A stretch of 64,000 nt of DNA, from contig NZ_AGAF01000237.1 of assembly GCF_000224515.1 (NCBI RefSeq), forward strand, positions 1 through 64,000, given 5' to 3'. The notes under the pieces are model-generated. The model saw only the letters and a program-made list of their open reading frames with translations, was not told the origin of the DNA and searched no databases. Shown here piece after piece: positions 28,488-37,714 of the stretch (the first letter of the stretch is position 1; each line of letters opens with the position of its first letter). The translations under genes and the position numbers were made by a program. The stretch is from Desulfosporosinus sp. OT (GTDB lineage: Bacteria > Bacillota > Desulfitobacteriia > Desulfitobacteriales > Desulfitobacteriaceae).

Positions 28488-29603
28488 ATGGAAAAGAAAA
28501 ATCTGGAATTAACCAAACAGTTACGTCATGAATTGCATCAGCATCCTGAACTATCAAATCAGGAAACTTGGACAAAACAGCACTTAATCGATTTTCTCAA
28601 AGCAAATACAAGACTGGAAATCGTAGACAAAGGGCTTTGGTTTTACGCGATTTATCGTGCAGGCAAAGGCAAAAAGACCATCGCGTTTCGCGCGGATTTT
28701 GATGCGATCTCCATGCAGGAAACCTTAGATATTCCCTATGCTTCCGAATTTCCCGGAATCGCCCATAAATGTGGGCATGATGGACACTCGTCAAGTCTCG
28801 CTGGGTTTGCCCTGGAAATCGACCAGAAGGGTGCCGACAAAAACATCTTCTTCCTCTTCCAGCATGCTGAGGAAACCGGAGATGGCGCAAATCAATGTGT
28901 CGCTTTTATTAAGGAAAATAACATCGGAGAAATTTTTGCTTACCATAATTCGAGTGGCATGCCTTTCAAGTCTGTCAACGTAATCAATGGAACCAGTAAT
29001 TGCGCATCAATAGGTATGACAATTCATATGGAAGGTTCTCCAGCTCACGCCAGCCAACCGGAACTGGGAGCAAATCCTGCTTTCGCGATTGCTAAGGTTA
29101 TTGATGCCATTCCTATGTTCAGCTCTTTGGAGAACAACAAGGGTATGGTTCTTTGCACCGTGATTCAGGTAGATATCGGCGAAAGAGCCTTCGGAGTATC
29201 CGCAAGTAAGGGAGACCTTCTCTTAACGGTTCGTGCTCTATATGAAGTGGAAATGGAATTGCTTCGAAAAAGCCTAGAAGAACTTGCTTTGGCTCAAGCA
29301 GAAAAGTACGGGCTGAAGGTAAGTTTCGCTTATCATGATGTTTTTCCAGCAACTAAAAATCACATTGAAAGCTCGGACAAGATCCGTTTGGTCTGTAAGG
29401 CAAAAGGCATTCAGCTCGTTGAAATGGAGGAAGCCTTCCGTGCCTCCGAAGATTTCGGCCACTATCTAAAGAAGACAAAAGGTGCAATCTGCTACATCGG
29501 AAACGGTGAAGACTATCCTCCTATACATACCTTAAAATATGACTTCCCGGATGAAATCATTGAAACCGCGGTTGAGTTATTCAAGGGATTGGCTGAACTG
29601 TAA
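28488..29603 (+). CDS. M20 family amidohydrolase/peptidase
   Basis: A 371-residue zinc-dependent hydrolase of the M20D (aminoacylase/IAA-amino acid hydrolase) type. LRHELHQHPELSNQE at the N-terminus, metal-binding HKCGHDGHSSSL near residue 92, FFLFQHAEETGDGA with the catalytic Glu pair, and dimerisation-domain GSPAHASQPELGANP. It probably deacylates N-acyl amino acids or small peptides in the cytosol. RBS AAAGGGAG. A terminator lies about 35 bases after the stop. Confidence 0.9.
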   Translation: MEKKNLELTKQLRHELHQHPELSNQETWTKQHLIDFLKANTRLEIVDKGLWFYAIYRAGKGKKTIAFRADFDAISMQETLDIPYASEFPGIAHKCGHDGHSSSLAGFALEIDQKGADKNIFFLFQHAEETGDGANQCVAFIKENNIGEIFAYHNSSGMPFKSVNVINGTSNCASIGMTIHMEGSPAHASQPELGANPAFAIAKVIDAIPMFSSLENNKGMVLCTVIQVDIGERAFGVSASKGDLLLTVRALYEVEMELLRKSLEELALAQAEKYGLKVSFAYHDVFPATKNHIESSDKIRLVCKAKGIQLVEMEEAFRASEDFGHYLKKTKGAICYIGNGEDYPPIHTLKYDFPDEIIETAVELFKGLAEL

Positions 29604-29636
29604 CTTTATACGATCAAATTTAATTTAAAAGTTACA

Positions 29637-29673
29637 GAAGAGTTATCTCACTAAGTTTAGGTAACTCTTTTTT
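29637..29673 (+). terminator. Terminator of the M20 gene
   Basis: AGAGTTA (29639-29645) pairs with TAACTCT (29662-29668), followed by TTTTTC. Confidence 0.65.
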
Positions 29674-29814
29674 CAACTGGTTATGAATTTTGGGTTGTTT
29701 GGCGTAGAGGCCAGATAAAGTGATTTACACCTTGATCCACATGTCAAAACAGTGGGATAAAACTATAACATTAGAATTTTTTAGTTTAGAATCTCTGACT
29801 TTGGAGTAGGTGAG

Positions 29815-30331
29815 ATGAGCATGATATTAAAACGAATAGGCAAGATACAATATTCGCATCAAAACAGATATTAAACGGACATCCCTCTCCTTTGGTTTCG
29901 TCATCTTTTCATTGTTGGCCAAAAAATGGTATGTAATAGCAAAGAAGTCAACTAACCGCTTTATCAATTATAGTTCGCTTTATTTCAGTGTCGCTTCATT
30001 CAGTACTTTTTCTATTTTTTTGGGTCAAAGATTATTAGGTATCCAACTCTTAAGGAATAATATATTTTTTACAGACGTAAATAGAAACAATACATCATCT
30101 GGTTTTGTCTACCAATTTATTGTGCTTAACTATTTAATGATTTTATATAAATCTAAACTTAATTGGATAGTGAAAACGTTAGTTTTGTCGTGTTTATTTA
30201 TAGCTCAATATTTTGCCTATAGAGCAGGTTATATTTATATCGACAAAGGATTATTTTTTACAGTGACATCTTTGGACTTGATTGGATGTTATTGTTTAAT
30301 TGCAGTCTTTAACTACTTATTATCAAGATAA
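29815..30331 (+). pseudogene. Small membrane protein, probably frameshifted near its start
   Basis: A good start (GGAGTAGGTGAG then ATG 29815, MSMILKRIGK) is in a different frame from the long downstream frame. That frame is open from about 29840 through TTG 29912 to 30331. Joined, they would give about 170 residues with four hydrophobic segments (FGFVIFSLLAKKW; LYFSVASFSTFSIFLG; VLSCLFIAQYFA; LIGCYCLIAVFNYLL). Alternatively a 139-residue protein starts at TTG 29912 with no ribosome site. Family not recognised. Confidence 0.45.
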
Positions 30332-30342
30332 ACTACTACTAA

Positions 30343-30385
30343 ACGAATACACAGTGTCAAGGAATTCTTGACACTGTGTATTCGT
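30343..30385. terminator. Bidirectional terminator, perfect 19-bp stem
   Basis: ACGAATACACAGTGTCAAG pairs with CTTGACACTGTGTATTCGT around GAATT. It sits between converging genes. Confidence 0.75.
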
Positions 30386-30399
30386 TCATTCGCTGGGCA

Positions 30400-31002
30400 T
30401 TATTTAAGGCTCCTTTTTCGCATTAGGCAAACCCAGGCTCTAGGCGGGATTGGGTGATTTGATCCAAAATAGCTTGAAACGAGCGACTGGATTTCGAAGT
30501 AGGGCTCCACTGAGTTAACAATATCTCTGGCAGTAAGCTGCGGTGGACCTGGCCTATCACGCTGTTCATCAGCGTTGCCAACGATACTCAGCCACAGGCC
30601 ATCATTTAATAAATGGGCAGCAACATTTTCTGCAAAGATCTTCCGGTCTTCATCTGATTTCAATGCATGAAAACAACCTCTATCAAAGGCAAAGCCAAAT
30701 GGCGCCCCTTCGATTTTGTTTGTAAGGAAGTTACTCACAAAAAAGGTGCATTTGACATTAGTTTTTGAAGCTTCTTCTAAAGCCTTCTGTATTGCAATCT
30801 CTGAAGTATCAATACCTAACACGTCAAAGTTATTTTGAGAAAGCCAGAGGGAGTTATTACCGGTTCCGCAACCAATATCCAGTGCTTTACAGGGTTCTAT
30901 GGCCATTGTGGATACAATTTGAATAAGGTTGAAATCAGGTTTGCCAATATCCCAGGGAGTATTGCCTAATTCATATCTTTTATTGAAATGTTCCTCTGTC
31001 AT
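30400..31002 (-). CDS. SAM-dependent methyltransferase
   Basis: About 200 residues. The start at 31002 (MTEEHFNKRYELGNTPWDIG) is supported by GTAGGAGGTAAAAACAAG just upstream; an upstream in-frame ATG is not. Class I fold with the SAM-binding ALDIGCGTGNNSLWL and GIDTSEIAI, and FAFDRGCFHAL. It resembles the TPMT/TehB-like group that methylates thiols, selenium or tellurium compounds. Substrate unknown. Confidence 0.85.
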   Translation of the reverse strand: MTEEHFNKRYELGNTPWDIGKPDFNLIQIVSTMAIEPCKALDIGCGTGNNSLWLSQNNFDVLGIDTSEIAIQKALEEASKTNVKCTFFVSNFLTNKIEGAPFGFAFDRGCFHALKSDEDRKIFAENVAAHLLNDGLWLSIVGNADEQRDRPGPPQLTARDIVNSVEPYFEIQSLVSSYFGSNHPIPPRAWVCLMRKRSLK

Positions 31003-31270
31003 CTTGTTTTTACCTCCTACAGCATATAAAGTGCTCTTAAGAATTACTTTTGGCGCCATCCTCCAGAACAAATTGCTAGGTCATTCTTCTATCCAATATT
31101 ATACATTATTTAAATTTCAAAGCAACGGCCCTTCCAATTCGGGGTTGGTGAAGTACGTAATATTGCTATATTGGAGTTAAAGCATTGATGACCTGGATGT
31201 AACCTATTAGATACGGATATAACTAATCTATATGAACAATTGAAAGACTCATAGATCTGGAGGTAACTGT

Positions 31271-32026
31271 ATGACAAATTCTCAGCTCTATAATGCAATA
31301 TTTCGCAGAAAATCCACCCGTAAATATGACATGGCCCCACTCCCCGCCGACACGCTTGTAAGGTTGAAGGAGTTTGCTAGTAACGCTAGGCCGCTTGACG
31401 AAAGCATTCGATATGAGTTTGCCTACCTGGGTTCAGCAGATGTAAGGAATCTCCTTCCTATCAAAGCACCGCACTACATTTGTCTGTATTCCGAGAAAAA
31501 GGGGAACTATTTGATGAATACAGGGTTTTTGCTCCAGCAGATGGACCTGTACTTCTCCGATAACAATCTGGCCAGTTGCTGGCTGGGGATGGCAAAGCCC
31601 GCAAAAGGCGTACCTATGCTTATGAACGGCTTGGAGTTTGTAATTATGCTCGCTTTCGGGAATACCACGGAGATAATTCACAGAACGAATACCTCCGAAT
31701 TTAATCGTAAAAATTTGTCTGAAATATCTAGTGTAGTTGGTGCTGATGCATTGCTAGAGCCTGCTCGCCTCGCTCCATCAGCTTCTAACACACAGGCTTG
31801 GTTTTTTAGTGGAGATTCAGACGTTATTACAGTGAGTCGGAAGAAGTTGAATCTTCTCAAAGCACAGGTGTATGGGAAGATGAATCAGATTGATATTGGC
31901 ATTGCACTTTTTCACTTGGGGCTCTCAGTTGAGCGCATAGGCAAAGTGGCAAGTTATTATTTTGATGAAGATGTCGCACCAAATGGGTATGAATTCATGG
32001 CTAAAGTCAAAATTAGTAAAAATTAA
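31271..32026 (+). CDS. Nitroreductase family protein
   Basis: A 251-residue protein of the TM/putative nitroreductase type: IFRRKSTRKYD at the N-terminus (FMN phosphate-binding Arg cluster), GFLLQQMDLYFSDNNLASCW, and ARLAPSASNTQAWFF near residue 165. Presumed FMN-dependent oxidoreductase. RBS CTGGAGGTAAC. A terminator lies at 32116. Confidence 0.82.
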   Translation: MTNSQLYNAIFRRKSTRKYDMAPLPADTLVRLKEFASNARPLDESIRYEFAYLGSADVRNLLPIKAPHYICLYSEKKGNYLMNTGFLLQQMDLYFSDNNLASCWLGMAKPAKGVPMLMNGLEFVIMLAFGNTTEIIHRTNTSEFNRKNLSEISSVVGADALLEPARLAPSASNTQAWFFSGDSDVITVSRKKLNLLKAQVYGKMNQIDIGIALFHLGLSVERIGKVASYYFDEDVAPNGYEFMAKVKISKN

Positions 32027-32115
32027 ATTATAGTTTGGGGCACGGAATTGTATGACGGGGGCAGAATATCTGGTCACCGATCTTCATCTGCCTATTGATT
32101 TAGACAATATGTATT

Positions 32116-32146
32116 GCCAGTTCAGGATGAACTGGCTTTTTGTTTT
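32116..32146 (+). terminator. Terminator after the nitroreductase gene
   Basis: GCCAGTTCA/TGAACTGGC with a GGA loop followed by TTTTTGTTTT. Confidence 0.75.
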
Positions 32147-32153
32147 AAGTGGA

Positions 32154-32516
32154 TTATTTTGAAGTGGCCTTAAGTTTTTCCATATATTCGTTCAGACCGT
32201 TGGTAAAGTGAAGGTAGTAATTCGGAATCCCTGAAACAGGAATCCAGAAAGTTGTCCAGTGGATACCGTCCCGGTCACTATTTACTATTTTAAGCTCATT
32301 TGTTTTTAAAGCCTCCATAGCTTGACAACCTTTGTGTAACTCAGGACTTGTAGCGTTACACTTTACGCCAGGAACACCGCCAACAGCTTCGCAAGCTTTA
32401 TTCACAGCTATAATTGTAAAGTCGCGACGAATTAATCTTACGGGTTCATGATATTTGCCCCACATCATTTCAAAAGCTGTAATAAGTTGATCTTCACGAA
32501 TTTTCTGTTCTGTCAT
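32154..32516 (-). CDS. PAS-like sensory domain protein
   Basis: A 120-residue single-domain protein: RLIRRDFTIIAVNKACEAVGG resembles the start of a PAS fold, followed by two Cys in VKCNATSPELHKGCQAMEAL and IHWTTFWIPVSG. With no output domain it probably acts by protein contact or binds haem or a redox cofactor. Start ATG 32516 follows AAGAGGAAGTTTATT. Confidence 0.65.
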   Translation of the reverse strand: MTEQKIREDQLITAFEMMWGKYHEPVRLIRRDFTIIAVNKACEAVGGVPGVKCNATSPELHKGCQAMEALKTNELKIVNSDRDGIHWTTFWIPVSGIPNYYLHFTNGLNEYMEKLKATSK

Positions 32517-32570
32517 AATAAACTTCCTCTTATAAAATATTAGTTACAAAAATATTTTATTGCTGTAAGC

Positions 32571-33341
32571 ATGCGAGAAGAATTGATTTCCTTCGTCATA
32601 GCCTTATTCAAGAAGGACATAGATCAAATGGTGACTGTCTTTGAAAATCTTGGCTTCCTTCGACCCCATGCTGATAAACAAACCCTAGCTAAAGGACTTA
32701 AACTCATATTAGGTAACATCTTTGAAGATACAAACTTGAAAAGAATCAATTCAGAGGAGTTCCTTCTAGAATTAAGAGAATTTATGTATTCCCAGCCGTT
32801 CCAAATTCCAGCGAAAACCTTGTTTCTAGGTAAGTCGCTCTTAACGATTATGGGGATTTGTGGTGGGTTGAACCCTCAGCTCGATTTGGTTAAAACACTT
32901 CGGCCCTATGCGGAGGAGCTGCTTTCAGGAGAAGAATCTGGGAAAGGTACTAAAGGCTTATTTCTCGACCAAGCAAAGAAAACACTCACCGAGTTTATCA
33001 CTCTACCTGAAAAACTGAACCGACTGATTACGGGATTTGAAGTCGGTGAGCTTAAAATCCATCCGTCAAAGAGTTTTGAACTGAATCTATTACAAAACCA
33101 GAGAGACCAGGCCAACCGGATTGTACGTGCGATCTTTAGCATGGGCTTCTTAATATCAGGAGTGATTTTGTTAGAGAGACCATATTTTAAGATTGGGATG
33201 GTGCTGATTCTTCTTTCGGCCCTAATCTTTCTATCCTTTTTGAAACGCAACTCAAACTTTACAGGGCAAAAGAGAATGGGCCCAAAAAGTAGGACTATGC
33301 GCGAATCTTCAGGGTTTCGAAAACCGCGTTTTCATCCTTAA
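32571..33341 (+). pseudogene. C-terminal part of an ABC1/UbiB (AarF) kinase-like protein
   Basis: 256 residues matching only the C-terminal half of UbiB-family proteins (LFKKDIDQMVTVFENLGFLR; FLGKSLLTIMGICGGLNPQL; LVKTLRPYAEELL), ending with two membrane segments near 195-235. The kinase core (A-rich loop, KxGQ motif, catalytic Asp) is missing. There is no ribosome site before ATG 32571, and the upstream DNA is a gene on the other strand. It is judged a 5'-truncated remnant; a short expressed form cannot be excluded. Confidence 0.65.
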
Positions 33342-33439
33342 GAAATAGGTTTCCGGAGCTTAAGCTTGTGCTTCAGGAGAAAACTTATAATCTTTTGAGG
33401 CCATAAAATTAAAATCAAATTGGAAAAGGAGAGGTATTT

Positions 33440-33794
33440 ATGAGTCAAGAGAACTTTAACTTTACCTACAAAGAAACAGAAGAAGGTTTCACTGTCCTCC
33501 TTAAAGGGGACAAAGATAAGCTAAGAATGAAGTTGGAAGCGTTTGAGGCGTTCCTGAATTTCAAAGAGAAAGCTAAGCAGGCGGGCTTCGAGCATCATGG
33601 CAGCGGTTCTCCTATTCATCAATTTCTTAAGACGATGCATCAACACCATGCATCAACACCATGCACATCATGGTAGAGTGCATGGTAGTCACCACGGAGA
33701 ACACCCCTTTAAACACGGTCATTGTGGAGGGGCTTCAAAGGGAGAGAATCCCGTGCGTCAAAGTGAAGAAAACAAAAATACAAAAGAACAATAA
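33440..33794 (+). pseudogene. Histidine-rich protein disrupted by a 13-bp tandem duplication
   Basis: Starts well (GGAAAAGGAGAGG, then ATG; MSQENFNFTYKETEEGF). After HQFLKTMHQHHA the frame runs into a stop at 33676. The overlapping frame continues with HHGRVHGSHHGEHPFKHGHC and ends at 33794. A duplicated 13-mer (ATGCATCAACACC at 33635-33647 and 33648-33660) causes the shift; removing one copy restores one protein of about 114 residues. The His/Cys-rich tail suggests metal (Ni, Zn) binding. Slippage could make it phase-variable. Confidence 0.7.
33635..33660 (+). repeat. 13-bp tandem direct repeat
   Basis: ATGCATCAACACC twice in tandem, followed by a partial third unit (ATGCA). The unit length is not a multiple of three, so copy number sets the reading frame. 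Confidence 0.85.
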
Positions 33795-33820
33795 GATCGA
33801 GGTAACGATGCCAAGGTTGA

Positions 33821-33862
33821 AAAGTTGTCTAAACTAAATGGTTTAGACAACTTTTTATTATT
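33821..33862 (+). terminator. Terminator of the His-rich gene
   Basis: AAAGTTGTCTAAAC pairs with GTTTAGACAACTTT, followed by TTATTATTT. Confidence 0.75.
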
Positions 33863-34126
33863 TCGATTATAATTAAACTAAAAAATGTCCTGCTTCGAGC
33901 TGCTTTTTTATTGGGATTGCAAAATGTCGGCTACTAATAGATTACCACCTTATTTAAATGAAGTATGGTAATGCTCCATGAAGCGGTAAATCATAGATGC
34001 TTGAATAATTAAAGGTCTTATCATGTTAACTTGTATTATTAGCGGGCTATGTATAGTATAATTTATCTGTTATCCTTGTTTATTCAAGAATAAATAATCG
34101 AATTGTAGTATATTATGGGAGGCATT

Positions 34127-35605
34127 ATGTTAGGCAACATTTATAAAAATGCATATAAATCTAATTCTATCGCGTTAAAATTCAAGAGAAATACTATTAC
34201 CTATGAACAGCTTGATAAAACAGTTAATCAATATTCAAGTCATTTATTGACGCTGGGAGTGAAGGCCCAAGAACGAGTACTGCTGTGTTGCCCGAACTCA
34301 CCTGAATTTATCTATTCCTACTTGAGTGTGGTAAAAAATGCAGGAATTGTTGTTCCAATTAATTTGCAACTTACAATGAAAGAAATCTTAAATTTTATTA
34401 AGGATTCGGAAGCTGCTTTTATGATTCTTCATCCTGCGATTATTCAAAAAATGAATCATACTAAAGAATCTATCCGAGATCTTTTGGGCATTAAAGTTAT
34501 TGTTCTGGATGAGGAGTTTCAGAGGACTATCGCTGAAAGCTCTCTTGAATCATTTGAGGAATTTTCGGATGAGAATTCAGTAGCAACATTTTTATATACT
34601 TCCGGTACTACAGGAAAACAGAAGGCTGCAATGCTTAGCCATAAAAATCTTGTTACAAATGCTGAACAGTGTCGTCTTGCATTTCAAGGAACAGAAACTG
34701 ACAATTACATGTGCGTGCTTCCAATGTTCCATGTTTTTGCCTTTACAACCTGTGTTCTGAACCCGTTATTGAGCGGTGCAACGGTTACGATATTGGAAAA
34801 ATTTCAGCCAAAAGAAGTTATTGAGTCTTTGTTAAATGATGATATTACAGTTTTCATGGGAGTTCCAACCATGTATATCGTCTTGTTGGAAGCATGTAAG
34901 AATAATGTTACATTCTCTAAGCTTCGCTTAGCGGTTTCCGGGGGAGCAGCATTGCCTGTTGAAGTACTTAGACAGGCTAAGGATATCCTGAAACTTCCTG
35001 TCGTTGAAGGATACGGTTTGACAGAAGCATCCCCTGTAGTCTGTTTTAATCCTTTGGATGGAGTAAAGAAAGAGGGCTCGATAGGTCGGCCGATTGCTTT
35101 TGTTGAATGCAAGATTGTTGATGAAAACGATAGGGAACTGACTGTTGGTGATGTCGGTGAACTTGTTGTACAGGGTGAAAATGTAATGTTGGGATACTTC
35201 AAGCAGGAAAAAGAAACAAAAGAGACCTTGAAGAATGGGTGGCTACATACCGGAGACCTAGCAAAGAAGGACGAAGACGGATATATTTTTATTGTCGATC
35301 GAAAAAAAGATATGGTCATCGCTGGAGGCTTGAATGTCTATCCAAGAGAAGTGGAGGAGGCTATATATCAATATTCTAAGGTAAAAGAGACCGCGGTTGT
35401 GGGAATTGACGATAAATTGAGAGGCGAATATGTAAAGGCATTCATTGTTCCTAAAGATGGTAAAGAATGTACTGCCAAGGAAATAATCAGTTATCTGAAA
35501 GAACATATTGCTGGTTATAAATTACCTCGTGAAATAGAATTTATTTCTGAGCTTCCCAAAAATAGCGCTGGTAAAATACTGAAAAGAATGCTTAAAACTC
35601 AGTGA
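34127..35605 (+). CDS. Acyl-CoA synthetase (AMP-forming), long-chain fatty acid type
   Basis: 492 residues. ATG 34127 has GGGAGG 6 bases upstream and is preferred to 34115. ANL superfamily: ATP motif YTSGTTGKQKAAMLSHKN near residue 157, VEGYGLTEASPV, hinge VDRKKDMVIAGGLNVYPREV, and catalytic Lys in SAGKILKRML near the end. It activates a fatty or related carboxylic acid to acyl-CoA via an acyl-adenylate. Single gene; substrate length unknown. Confidence 0.9.
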   Translation: MLGNIYKNAYKSNSIALKFKRNTITYEQLDKTVNQYSSHLLTLGVKAQERVLLCCPNSPEFIYSYLSVVKNAGIVVPINLQLTMKEILNFIKDSEAAFMILHPAIIQKMNHTKESIRDLLGIKVIVLDEEFQRTIAESSLESFEEFSDENSVATFLYTSGTTGKQKAAMLSHKNLVTNAEQCRLAFQGTETDNYMCVLPMFHVFAFTTCVLNPLLSGATVTILEKFQPKEVIESLLNDDITVFMGVPTMYIVLLEACKNNVTFSKLRLAVSGGAALPVEVLRQAKDILKLPVVEGYGLTEASPVVCFNPLDGVKKEGSIGRPIAFVECKIVDENDRELTVGDVGELVVQGENVMLGYFKQEKETKETLKNGWLHTGDLAKKDEDGYIFIVDRKKDMVIAGGLNVYPREVEEAIYQYSKVKETAVVGIDDKLRGEYVKAFIVPKDGKECTAKEIISYLKEHIAGYKLPREIEFISELPKNSAGKILKRMLKTQ

Positions 35606-35692
35606 TTAATCCACTAACCTTTGTGCGACAAAGAGACTCGGCCCAAACTCTAGAGTTAGGTTCCCACTGGTTGGACTAGGAGGAATATACTT

Positions 35693-36274
35693 ATGCCTGA
35701 TTCTTACTCGAATTTCCAAGAGTTACGGTTGCATGAACAAGAAGGACGAGATTATAGAATAAGAACGAGCCGTAATTGGCACTCAGTCTTAATCATTGCT
35801 CCCCACGGCGGTAAAATTGAACCCTATACATCGGATATTGCCCAAAGGATAGCAGGCGAAGAGTTTGCATGGTATTCTTTTGAAGGTATTAAAGATGTCG
35901 ATGTCCGAAAGCTTCATATTACCAGTCATAACTTTGATGAGCCGTTACTACTTAAAGGACTACAACAAGCCCAAACAGTGTTGACAATTCACGGTCTTAA
36001 GAATTCTACTGACGAATTCTTAATGATTGGAGGCTTAGATACAACACTTGGTACTGAATTGCAAATTACTCTTCAAGACTATGGTTACATTGTAAAAGAA
36101 AGTGGACAAAAATATCGTGGTGTAAGGACTACAAATATATGTAACAGAGGACGTACAGGTAAAGGAGTTCAATTAGAAATTAGTTTTGCCCTAAGAAAAA
36201 GAATCGTTGAAGACACAGAATGTGGTGTTCGGTTTACCGACACAATCAAATCGCTCATTAAAGATCGAAGTTGA
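35693..36274 (+). CDS. Poly-gamma-glutamate hydrolase family protein
   Basis: A 193-residue zinc hydrolase like phage and YjqB-type gamma-PGA hydrolases: IIAPHGGKIEPYTS (metal-binding His and Glu), KLHITSHNFDEP, and LTIHGLKN with another His. It cleaves gamma-glutamyl polymers and may have phage ancestry. RBS TAGGAGGAATATACTT. There is no export signal, consistent with a cytosolic enzyme or one released by lysis. Confidence 0.85.
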   Translation: MPDSYSNFQELRLHEQEGRDYRIRTSRNWHSVLIIAPHGGKIEPYTSDIAQRIAGEEFAWYSFEGIKDVDVRKLHITSHNFDEPLLLKGLQQAQTVLTIHGLKNSTDEFLMIGGLDTTLGTELQITLQDYGYIVKESGQKYRGVRTTNICNRGRTGKGVQLEISFALRKRIVEDTECGVRFTDTIKSLIKDRS

Positions 36275-36564
36275 GAGACAAAGCGTCACAGCTAATTAAT
36301 GCTGAGGAGTTTTTTGAGATACGATATTTAAGAACTGTGTCCCAAAACGTTGACACTACTTCGAGTAGGGTTAACGTTTATTTTTTGCGTATATCTTCAA
36401 AGCAGATTGCATTTTGGCGCCATTATTAATTTATTGCAGACATCTGCCCCTTCATGAAATTTTGTTAAAAAAGAAGTCAAAAGTGAGATTGACATTTGGA
36501 CATAATAATAAGTAAGGTGATTGATGGCATGGCATAGACCAGTAAGGTCAGAAGGAGGAGGATA
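36275..36564. other. Gap before the AP endonuclease-like gene
   Basis: TTGACATTTGG and TAATAATAAG near 36491 resemble promoter pieces, but with wrong spacing. Otherwise nothing is seen. Confidence 0.3.
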
Positions 36565-37383
36565 ATGGATACACTTTTATTTGGTATATCCGGTCTTCCG
36601 CTAGGGGACGGTTCTATTAAATTTAATTATGCTCGTGGGATAGACTATGCAAAGTCGATAGGACTTGATGCAATGGAGCTTCTATTTGTCAGAAACGTTA
36701 ATGTTACGGATAACAATAAGAACCTTATATTAGAAGCTAAATTAAGAAATAATTTTTACTTATCAGCACATGGCTCGCACTACATCAATTTGAATGCTAA
36801 TGAGCCGGATAAACAGGAACAATCCTTAGAAAGGATTATGAAGGCTCTGGAAGGGTTGGCCAAAGTTGGGGGGAGGAGTCTAATCTTTCATCCAGGCTTT
36901 TATTTGAATGACTCCAAAGAGGAGGCGTATTTTACTATTAGGGATAATTTATTACGTCTTCCCCTAACAGGGGTGGATTTCAGATTAGAGACAACTGGCA
37001 AGGGAACACAATTTGGCACCCTTGAGGAATTAGTATCTTTGTGTAAGGAAATTAGCTCGTGTAAATTGTGCATTGATTTTGCACATATCCATGCCAGATA
37101 TAATGGCAACCTAAAAGGGTTTATTGATTTTGTTAAGATACTTAAGTATGTCTCGGATGAACTCGGAGAATCGGCTTTGGAAGACTTACATATTCATATA
37201 GGCGGAGTAAATTACAATGAAAAAGGTGAGCGGAATCATCTCCCGTTGTTACAAAGTGACTTCAATTATGTGGATTGCCTGAAGGCTATAAAGTACTTCA
37301 ACGTAAAAGGCTGTATAATATCTGAAGGCCCAATGGTGGAGAAAGATGCACTGTTACTAAAGGGAACCTACGAAAAGCTTTGA
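36565..37383 (+). CDS. Endonuclease IV-like TIM-barrel protein (AP endonuclease family 2)
   Basis: 272 residues with the metal-ligand pattern of Nfo-type enzymes: LSAHGSHYINLN, LIFHPGFYL, FRLETTGKGTQFG (Glu), CIDFAHIHARY (Asp/His), LHIHIGG and IISEGP. Nfo cleaves DNA at abasic sites using three zinc ions. This version is divergent but keeps the ligands. RBS GAAGGAGGAGGATA. Confidence 0.85.
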   Translation: MDTLLFGISGLPLGDGSIKFNYARGIDYAKSIGLDAMELLFVRNVNVTDNNKNLILEAKLRNNFYLSAHGSHYINLNANEPDKQEQSLERIMKALEGLAKVGGRSLIFHPGFYLNDSKEEAYFTIRDNLLRLPLTGVDFRLETTGKGTQFGTLEELVSLCKEISSCKLCIDFAHIHARYNGNLKGFIDFVKILKYVSDELGESALEDLHIHIGGVNYNEKGERNHLPLLQSDFNYVDCLKAIKYFNVKGCIISEGPMVEKDALLLKGTYEKL

Positions 37384-37714
37384 AACCGAGGTTCAAGGAT
37401 ATCTTAGAAACAATAAACAAAAGGTTGATACGATGATCGCGATATGATAATGTGAGAATATATTTGGTTTCTCCCTAAGGACAACCCGGATGGTACCTGA
37501 AACGACCATACCGACATGTTGCCAAAGGAGAGTCCAGTAGATTTATACCCGAATGCTTGTACCTGAAGAGGACTGAGACGGAAGGGGGGCTTTGCTATTC
37601 CTGTATGCCTTCTGACTTACGTTGGGGGGCTATTTTATTTGTGCCATGAGGACTGGAAACTCAAGGATGGAGGATCATGGAGAATAGACTTAAGAAGGGA
37701 TGATGTGAAAGATT
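37384..37714. other. Gap before panB with an orphan open frame
   Basis: 37479-37649 is a 56-codon frame without a start (GQPGWYLKRPYRHVAKG, then FIPECLYLK, then CYSCMPSD). It looks protein-like, probably a remnant. GTACCTGAA occurs twice. No riboswitch could be assigned. Confidence 0.3.

Noticed and set aside
37384..37714. Possible riboswitch upstream of panB
   Set aside because: The stretch reads better as a coding remnant (56 open codons) than as a structured leader; no known consensus.
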